Shown here in pieces: positions 1-7,600 of a stretch of 9,781 nucleotides of DNA. The position numbers and the translations under genes were made by a program. The stretch lies in assembly GCA_035275805.1 (NCBI GenBank), contig DATEMG010000163.1:1-9781 (forward strand), given 5' to 3'. The notes beneath the pieces are model-generated. The model saw nothing but the letters and a program-made list of their open reading frames with translations. It did not search any database and was not told the DNA's origin. Each line of letters opens with the position of its first letter. Within the stretch, counting starts at the first letter, position 1. Source of the stretch: JAJVID01 sp035275805. GTDB taxonomy: Bacteria; Acidobacteriota; Blastocatellia; RBC074.

Positions 1-13
1 CCCGGAGATTTTC

Positions 14-18
14 GGAGG
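14..18 (+). promoter_or_regulatory. Ribosome binding site of acs
   Basis: GGAGG lies 7 bases before the ATG at 26. It favours that start over the out-of-frame ATG at 21, which is too close to the Shine-Dalgarno sequence and opens a frame without family similarity. Confidence 0.8.
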
Positions 19-25
19 AAATGGA

Positions 26-1975
<1,950 letters not shown>

Positions 1976-2029
1976 AAAAGAAAGAATAAAAGGAAAGCTG
2001 GATTGATCCTCCAACGGTAGCATTGATGT

Positions 2030-3001
2030 ATGCGAACGCTGACGCCATTTAAATTTTCCCGTCGTACCGCGCTATCCATGCCATTGCTCACACTATTCAC
2101 CGGTAAACCTCGAGGGCGCATCTTCAGGTATGAGCTCTGGGATGTTTTCACGAATCGCCCCCTGACGGGCAATCCACTGGCGGTATTTACCGGAGCCCAG
2201 ACACTTTCGACTGAAGAAATGCAGGCTATCGCGAGGGAAATGAATCACTCCGAAACCACTTTCATTATTCGATCGGCGGCTGCTGCTGGCGTGAGGAATA
2301 GGGCTACGGTGAGAATCTTTACGCCGAGAGAGGAGTTGCCGTTTGCGGGACACCCAGTTCTGGGGACGGCGTTTGCATTGAGGAATGAAAGTAGGCTGAA
2401 TAAAGTGACGCTCGACCTAAAGGCCGGCCCATTCCCTGTGACGTTTCGCGATGAAGATGGACACCTTGCGGGCGAGATGCAACAGCAGGATCCGCAATTT
2501 GGGATGCGTCATGAAACCGGGGTCATCGCATCGATGACCGGATTAAGTGAAAACGATTTCGATCTGTCAGCTCCAATTGAAACGGTGTCCACAGGCCGCG
2601 CCAAGATGATCGTGCCATTGAAATCATTGGACGCCATTCGCCGAGTACAGCCGCATTTCGCAGCATTATCCCAGTATTCCAAGAAGACGGATGGTAATAA
2701 TGGCCCATACTTTGTCACCCGAGAAACCGTGAGCCAATCCGCCCGAGTACATGCGCGCAATCTGATACCGGCGGGCGAAGACCCGGTAACCGGATCTGCG
2801 GGCGGCTGCTGTGCGGCCTGGATGGTTAAAAACGCCTGGGCGCAAAGTGATGAAAGCGTAATCATCGAGCAGGGGCTCGAGATTATGCGTCCCGGTACGA
2901 TGAAGGTTCGCGCCAAACGGACAGCGGAAGGCGTCCGAGAGGTCCGAGTCTCCGGTTCGGCTGTGCGCGTGGGAACTGGACAGATAGAGTTCGCTTCCTA
3001 A
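2030..3001 (+). CDS. PhzF-family isomerase/epimerase with N-terminal extension
   Basis: The protein belongs to the PhzF family, which has a diaminopimelate-epimerase-like fold and is named for the phenazine enzyme that isomerises trans-2,3-dihydro-3-hydroxyanthranilate. Most members have unknown substrates, and no other phenazine gene is nearby, so phenazine synthesis should not be assumed. The family core begins near residue 33 (FRYELWDVFTNRPLTGNPLAVF region). NHSETTFI carries the likely catalytic Glu75, GHPVLGTA carries His108, and GEDPVTGSAGG (249-259) carries Asp251 and Ser256, matching the Glu45/His74/Asp208/Ser213 set of Pseudomonas PhzF. The 323 residues exceed the usual 280-300 because of about 30 extra N-terminal residues containing SRRTALSMPLLTLF, which resembles a twin-arginine signal. 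An in-frame stop at 2018-2020 means the start cannot lie further upstream. No good Shine-Dalgarno precedes 2030, and ATG 2078 is the alternative. The gene may be co-transcribed with acs. Confidence 0.85.
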   Translation: MRTLTPFKFSRRTALSMPLLTLFTGKPRGRIFRYELWDVFTNRPLTGNPLAVFTGAQTLSTEEMQAIAREMNHSETTFIIRSAAAAGVRNRATVRIFTPREELPFAGHPVLGTAFALRNESRLNKVTLDLKAGPFPVTFRDEDGHLAGEMQQQDPQFGMRHETGVIASMTGLSENDFDLSAPIETVSTGRAKMIVPLKSLDAIRRVQPHFAALSQYSKKTDGNNGPYFVTRETVSQSARVHARNLIPAGEDPVTGSAGGCCAAWMVKNAWAQSDESVIIEQGLEIMRPGTMKVRAKRTAEGVREVRVSGSAVRVGTGQIEFAS

Positions 3002-3052
3002 TAGAACAGGATGTTTAAACAGTGATTAAACATGGAGCGTGATTCACAAGTT

Positions 3053-3061
3053 TTATCCACA
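3053..3061 (+). other. Perfect DnaA-box 9-mer, isolated
   Basis: TTATCCACA matches the strong DnaA-box consensus exactly. No second box, DUE or replication gene was seen nearby, so it is not evidence of an origin. At most it could be a titration or regulatory box, and a chance match in 10 kb is plausible. Confidence 0.3.
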
Positions 3062-3082
3062 GGTTCGAGGTCGTTCAGCCAA

Positions 3083-3096
3083 TTCCGTTATCAGAC
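3083..3096 (+). repeat. Dispersed short repeat, copy 1 (14 bp)
   Basis: TTCCGTTATCAGAC is shared exactly with 6845-6858 and 8040-8053, both inside smc. This copy is non-coding. Only the left arm of the palindrome seen in the third copy is present. Confidence 0.6.
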
Positions 3097-3355
3097 TCAG
3101 TTCACCATTGGTAGCTACGGTAACCGTTCAGGTCCCAGCCAAACAGTCAATTGGCAATGTGGGAAGCCCTTCTCCCGAATCGCTGCGCCACAAGCCGCCG
3201 GAAAGCTTTCTACTCCCATCCGTCCGCGAGCCAGACAACGAGTAGGAAAGCCCTGCTCAAGCCCGAAGCGCGCGGGGATCTCCAAACGCGCTCCTCGAAA
3301 GTTCTTGCCACGATTCCTCATAAACGATGTAGAGTTTAGTCGAGAGGTGTCATCT

Positions 3356-3604
3356 ATGCAGGAACAACAACGCGCGGAAACTGAAAAAAGATCGAGCGCC
3401 CGGCCCAGATATTTTCTTGTCGGCCTTGCCATCTCGCTCGTCGCCTCAGTGATGTGTTGCGTGCAAACCAGACAAGAACTGGCCACACTCACGGGGCACG
3501 ACGGTATTGTCTGGTCAGTCGCCTTCTCTCCCGACGGCAAGACGCTCGCTTCGGGCAGTTGGGACAATACCGTCAAGCTGTGGGTGGGAGATGCCCGGCA
3601 ATGA
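3356..3604 (+). CDS. Small membrane-anchored protein with a single WD40 repeat (probable remnant)
   Basis: This 82-residue protein starts at ATG 3356, chosen because the purine-rich GAGAGG at 3342-3347 lies 8 bases upstream. An open frame extends back to 3032, but that part has no family character. Residues 1-19 are charged and hydrophilic. About 20-36 (YFLVGLAISLVASVMCC) form one hydrophobic segment, suggesting an inner-membrane anchor. Residues about 41-77 are one complete WD40 repeat (ELATLTGHDGIVWSVAFSPD, then the S-x-D-x-T-V-K-L-W ending). WD40 propellers normally need six to eight blades, and a longer relative would continue into another repeat where this one ends (LWVGDARQ then stop). 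I found no continuing repeat in other frames downstream. The gene is therefore most likely the 5' remnant of a larger WD40 gene. A functional one-repeat mini-protein is possible but less likely. Confidence 0.55.
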   Translation: MQEQQRAETEKRSSARPRYFLVGLAISLVASVMCCVQTRQELATLTGHDGIVWSVAFSPDGKTLASGSWDNTVKLWVGDARQ

Positions 3605-3734
3605 GGTAGGAGGAATGGGAGATGTAGGCCTTTTCGAACAATTTAAGATGGCTGGCCCATTTTTCAAAATCTCATACTGAGAATTGCTGTCGTAATCTAA
3701 GTAGAAAGCAGAAATCACTTTGACAAAAAATCAT

Positions 3735-3754
3735 CGATTTTCCTCAGAAAATCG
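3735..3754. repeat. Inverted repeat / hairpin, 8-bp stem
   Basis: CGATTTTC and GAAAATCG are separated by the 4-base loop CTCA. A T-rich tract follows about 20 bases later (3773-3778), so this is a weak terminator candidate for the WD40 remnant at best. Confidence 0.45.
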
Positions 3755-3816
3755 CGATTTCCAGTCAAAGAACTTTTTTCCTTTTACGTAAGTGACCGTA
3801 AGCGCCCGGCTTTTGA

Positions 3817-3840
3817 CCTAAGTTACAGGCGAACTTATGG
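3817..3840. repeat. Inverted repeat, 8-bp stem with one bulge
   Basis: CCTAAGTT pairs with AACTTA-T-GG across a 7-base loop, with one unpaired T at 3838. It overlaps the weak promoter-like pair, so it could be an operator, but nothing decides this. Confidence 0.35.
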
Positions 3841-3874
3841 TTCCAGTCACACTCCACATGAACGGTTACGGGGC

Positions 3875-3904
3875 AGCTTCCTTTTTTCCTTAGTAGCGGA
3901 AGCT
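3875..3904. repeat. Inverted repeat, 7-bp stem
   Basis: AGCTTCC and GGAAGCT are separated by a 16-base pyrimidine-rich loop. It lies about 70 bp before the phosphatase start, where a 5'-UTR element would be expected. Function unknown. Confidence 0.35.
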
Positions 3905-3963
3905 AACTATAGACCTGGGGGAACGGATGCGAGAGAATCCATATTGCAATCATCCTACTGAAT

Positions 3964-3967
3964 GGAG
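3964..3967 (+). promoter_or_regulatory. Ribosome binding site of the phosphatase gene
   Basis: GGAG lies 8 bases before the ATG at 3976 and supports that start, which also gives a sensible signal peptide. Confidence 0.65.
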
Positions 3968-3975
3968 TTAAAACA

Positions 3976-4518
3976 ATGATCAAATTCCGATTTTCATTGC
4001 TCGTGTTTCTTGCCGGTTCTTCGCTGTATTTGTTCTGGTTTCAAAGTTCAGCGCGATCCGCCCAGGAAGTCCCCCCGATAAGAAATTTTCTGCAAGTCAA
4101 TGAACAGTTCTGCACCGGAGGCCAGCCCCGCCTCGAACACCTGGCAAAGCTCAAAGCCGATGGGGTGAAAGCAGTCATTAATCTTCGACAGCCCAGCGAA
4201 CATCGCGCCCCTGAAGAAGAAGCGGAGGTGAAGAAGTTGGGGCTGCGCTATTTCAACATCCCGGTCGTCTACGGCGAGCCTAAAGACGAGCAGGTGGATG
4301 AGTTCCTGAAGATCACTGACGATCCCGAAAACCGCCCCGCGTTCATACATTGCACGGCGGCGATTCGGGTCGGAGCCTTCTGGATGATTCGGCGTGTGCT
4401 GCGCGACAAATGGCCGGTCGAGAAAGCGGAAGAAGAAGCGGTGAAAATAGGACTGGTCAATGCCCCACACCTGGTCAGCTTTGCAAAAAGCTACATCGAA
4501 AAGCATCAGAAAAAATAA
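3976..4518 (+). CDS. Exported protein-tyrosine-phosphatase-like protein (C-X4-R type)
   Basis: This 180-residue protein has a hydrophobic N-terminus (residues about 5-24, LVFLAGSSLYLFWF) after a Lys/Arg start, followed by SSARSAQE. It is probably a signal peptide cut near residue 27-30, or an uncleaved anchor, so the enzyme domain acts outside the cytoplasm. The domain has the layout of small bacterial PTP/DSP-like proteins related to the DUF442/BLH group: N-terminal QFCTGGQPRLEHLAKLKADG, then VKAVINLRQPSEH, a YFNIPVVYGEPKDEQVDEFL strand-helix segment, and the phosphate-binding loop HCTAAIR with Cys126 and Arg131. The loop is C-X4-R, one residue shorter than the classic C-X5-R loop. As I recall, that is normal for this subgroup and not a deletion. 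The substrate is unknown. The gene stands alone between a non-coding stretch and the smc promoter. Confidence 0.8.
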   Translation: MIKFRFSLLVFLAGSSLYLFWFQSSARSAQEVPPIRNFLQVNEQFCTGGQPRLEHLAKLKADGVKAVINLRQPSEHRAPEEEAEVKKLGLRYFNIPVVYGEPKDEQVDEFLKITDDPENRPAFIHCTAAIRVGAFWMIRRVLRDKWPVEKAEEEAVKIGLVNAPHLVSFAKSYIEKHQKK

Positions 4519-4575
4519 CCCCTCCCCCTCTGATCAACGGCGTCTTGCGCGTCCGCTCGCAATTCTAACCGCGGT

Positions 4576-4605
4576 TTGACACGCCCTGGCGGCTGCGGCT
4601 ATAGT
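4576..4605 (+). promoter_or_regulatory. Sigma70-type promoter of smc
   Basis: A perfect -35 TTGACA (4576-4581) and -10 TATAGT (4600-4605) are separated by 18 bp. Transcription would start near 4612, giving an smc leader of about 64 bases. smc is thus probably transcribed independently of the phosphatase gene. Confidence 0.7.
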
Positions 4606-4624
4606 GCGCGCTTAATTTCCGAGA

Positions 4625-4642
4625 ACTACAATGAATTGTAGT
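4625..4642. promoter_or_regulatory. Dyad in the smc leader (possible operator or 5'-UTR hairpin)
   Basis: ACTACAAT and ATTGTAGT form a perfect 8-bp inverted repeat around a 2-base centre, about 14 bp after the predicted transcription start. The tight centre suits a dimeric repressor site better than an RNA hairpin. Confidence 0.4.
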
Positions 4643-4675
4643 ATTTCGGCGCCGATTCCCACATTGGTAGTGTAA

Positions 4676-7600
4676 ATGCTCAGGTTTGAAAAACTATCTC
4701 TCCAGGGATTTAAATCGTTTTGCGACCCGACTGAGGTCGTCTTCGATGAGGAAAGTATCACTGCCGTAGTCGGGCCTAATGGCTGCGGTAAATCGAACGT
4801 CGCGGACGCGATCAGTTGGGTGATCGGCGAACAGCGCGCGAAGGCGCTGCGCGGCGGCAAGATGGAAGACGTGATCTTTCAGGGCACTCGCAGCCGTTCG
4901 CCGTCGGGGATGGCCGAGGTGATTTTGACCCTCGTCGTTCAGGAGACCTTCGAAATTCGCGGAGGGGCTCAGCCCGAATCGGAGGCTCTCAAACAGGCCG
5001 AAGAATCTTTGACGCAGGCTGAAGCCGCGGTGGGCGCAATCGACGATGCCTTAGCCTCTCCAGAACCTGAAGGCGATACCGGGGCTGAAGCAGGCGCCGC
5101 CCAGGCTGATCTACCTGAAGCCGGACAGGCCGAGCCCACTCCAGACTCCGAAGCGCAACAGGCTTCACAGCCGAAGCAACCGCGCCGCCCTCCCTTTAAA
5201 AAGCCTCAATCGAAAGACGCGCCGCGAGTCTTTCAGGCCGGAGAGCGAATCACGGTCGGGCGCCGCCTTTATCGCACGGGCGAGAGCGAATATGAGATGA
5301 ACGGGCGCGCATGTCGCCTGCGTGACGTTCAGGACCTCTTCGCCGGCACTGGGCTTGGCGCAGCGCACTACGCGATCATCGAACAGGGCCGCATCGGCCA
5401 GGCGCTGTCGGCCAAACCTTTAGACCGCCGGTCAATGATCGAAGAGGCCGCTGGCATATCGAAATTCAAAATGCGCCAGCACGCGGCCGAGTTGAAGCTC
5501 GAAGCCTCCAAACAGAACCTCTCCCGCGTCACCGACATCATCGCCGAAATAGAGCGTCAGCAGAACAGTTTGAAACGCCAGGCTTCGCGCGCCCGCCGGT
5601 ATAAAAGACTGCGCCAGGAGATGCGCGACCTGATGCGCGCTGTCTACGTAGTCGATTACCGCACGACCGACAATACCCTCGGCGAGATAGAGACCGCATT
5701 GAGTGAAGTCTCCGCGCGCGAATCGCATCTCGTCGCCACGACCGCGGAACGCGAGGCGGCGCAGGACGAAGCCGCCCGCGCCGCCCGCGCCGCCGAAGGA
5801 GCGCTCAACGAAACGCGCGAGATCGTGACCGGGCTGGATCTCGAAGCGGAGCGCGCCCGCCAGCAGCAATCCTATCTGACTGAGCAGATTCAGTCGCTCG
5901 AAGCGAGATCGGCGCAGTTCGTAAGCGATCAGGCCGCGATCACTGAGCGCAGCCAGTTCATATCACAGGAGACCGCGCGGCTGCGCGAGGACCTGCGTCA
6001 TATCGAACAGGAGATAAACTCCGAAAGCAGGACTCTCTCCGACGAGGAGAACCGCCACCGCGAACAGGCCCAGAGCGACGCCCAATCGGAGCGGAAACTC
6101 GAAGAGGCCCGCAAAATCGTCTATGACTGCGTGACGAATCTCGAGCGCTGGAGGCAGTTGAAACGCCAATTCACGGAATCGGTGGACCGTTGCGGGGCCA
6201 GGATAAACGGTCTCGCCGCCGAATACGATCGCGCCAAGACCCAGGCGCAGGCCGCGCAGGAGCAATACGCGAAGCTGACCGAAGAGGCCGAGATAATCTC
6301 AATCAGGCAGCAGGAATTCGCAGCTTCCATGTCGGAGGTTTCCGACCGGCTGGCGGAGATGCGTAGAACTCGCGAGGAGCGCCAAACGAGGCTGACGTCG
6401 CTGCAGCATGAATTGACCGGAGCCGAGCAGCGATTAAAATCCCTGGTCGAAGTCGACGAGCGCCGGGCCTACTTTTCAGAGGCTGTCCAGGCGTTAATGA
6501 AACACTCGCTGCAAAACGCCGCCCTGTCGAATGGGTTCTCCACGCTCGGCACTCTCGCGGACTACGTCAGAGTCGCGCCGGAGCACGAAGCGATGATCGA
6601 GACCACGATGCGCGACGAATTGCAATATGTCGTAGTGCCTAGCTTCGATGACGCGCTGCGCGCAATCGATTACCTGAAATCCGAAGGCGCAGGCCGCGCC
6701 ACATTTCTCGTCATCGGACAGCTATACGACGCGCCAGTGGCCGATCCATTTCCCTACATCCATAATATAGATATAGAGCCCTCAGACGCTGCGGACGGTA
6801 ACGGCGCCATCCCCTCCGTTCATTCTTCGAATCGCCATTCTACTTTCCGTTATCAGACGCTTGACTCTATGCTCAGCCTCAACCCTGATCTGGCCGAGGC
6901 GTTCAAGCTCGCTTTGCCGGGGCTGGCAAAAGCCAGCGTAGTAGACGACGCTGCGCAGGCAATTGAGGCGTCGAGTTCAAGCAATGGTTCGGGGCCATTC
7001 GTCTCACTGGCCCGCACTGGCGAGCGCGCAATCGCCGGGCGGTTGGTGACGGGAGGAAGCGCGTCCGAAAAAGGCGCAGGCGTGCTTGCGCTCAAGCGCG
7101 AGATCGGCGAACTGCGAGAGAGGCTTGATTCTCTCGCCGCTGAAGTCAGGCTTACCGAAGCGGCGTTGAATGAGATCAAATTTCAGATAGCTCAATCCGA
7201 GGAGGAGCAGAAGCGTTTTGACGGCGAGCTTCGCCAAATCGAGAAGCGGTCGGTCGCGCTGCGGGAGCAATTGCAGCAATGCCAGCGAGAGCGCGAGAGG
7301 ACGGCCACTCACATCCGCGTCGTCGAACAAGAGACCGCCCAGGCCGAAGATGAACTCAAAGAAGCTGAGGCGAAATTGCGGCACGCCTCCGGACAAACCG
7401 ATGAGGCCGAACAGACTCACAGAGAGGCCGAAGCCGCGGTCACCGCGGCGCAATCGGAGATGGCTGAATTGCGCCGAAGCGCCGAGGCGCGGCTTCAAGA
7501 GTTATCTCGCCGACGCGCCGACTTCGCAACCAAGACTGAGCGACGCCGTGGATTGCAAAACGACATCCGGCGGCTCGAAACCGAAGCAGCCGACCTGGAG

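Larger units (their letters stand above)
3002..3355. other. Intergenic stretch without a convincing gene
   Basis: All forward frames here are short and overlapping, and none has a recognised motif. The stretch contains a perfect DnaA-box 9-mer (3053-3061), one partial copy of the dispersed repeat (3083-3096), and a small palindrome ACGGT-A-ACCGT (3117-3127). The frame from 3039 to about 3245 translates to a Pro/Ser/Val-rich peptide that I do not recognise. The stretch may hold decayed coding sequence. Confidence 0.5.
3605..3975. other. Non-coding leader region with three hairpins
   Basis: The stretch is AT-richer than its neighbours and has no forward coding frame with family character. It holds three inverted repeats, listed separately, and a poor promoter-like pair TTGACC (3813-3818) / TATGGT (3836-3841) 17 bp apart that could drive the phosphatase gene. 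A minus-strand frame open between stops from 3902 down to 3768 encodes 45 residues, including CDWNHKFACNLGQKPGAYGH. It has no ATG, and its only in-frame GTG is at 3855-3857. Confidence 0.5.

Noticed and set aside
3032..3355. Upstream extension of the WD40 mini-protein back to ATG 3032
   Set aside because: The added 108 residues have no domain character and compete with two equally open frames. ATG 3356 has a better Shine-Dalgarno sequence.
3615..3680. Possible 21-codon peptide with AGGAGG just upstream
   Set aside because: The Shine-Dalgarno sequence is only one base from the ATG, which is too close. The peptide has no recognisable feature.
3120..3869. 11-bp inverted match (3120-3130 and 3859-3869) flanking the WD40 remnant, as possible transposon ends
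   Set aside because: Matches of this length are expected by chance in 10 kb, and there is no transposase or target duplication.
4351..4368. Apparent one-residue deletion in the phosphatase P-loop (C-X4-R instead of C-X5-R)
   Set aside because: C-X4-R loops are, as far as I recall, usual in the DUF442/BLH-related PTP subgroup, so this is not evidence of inactivation.
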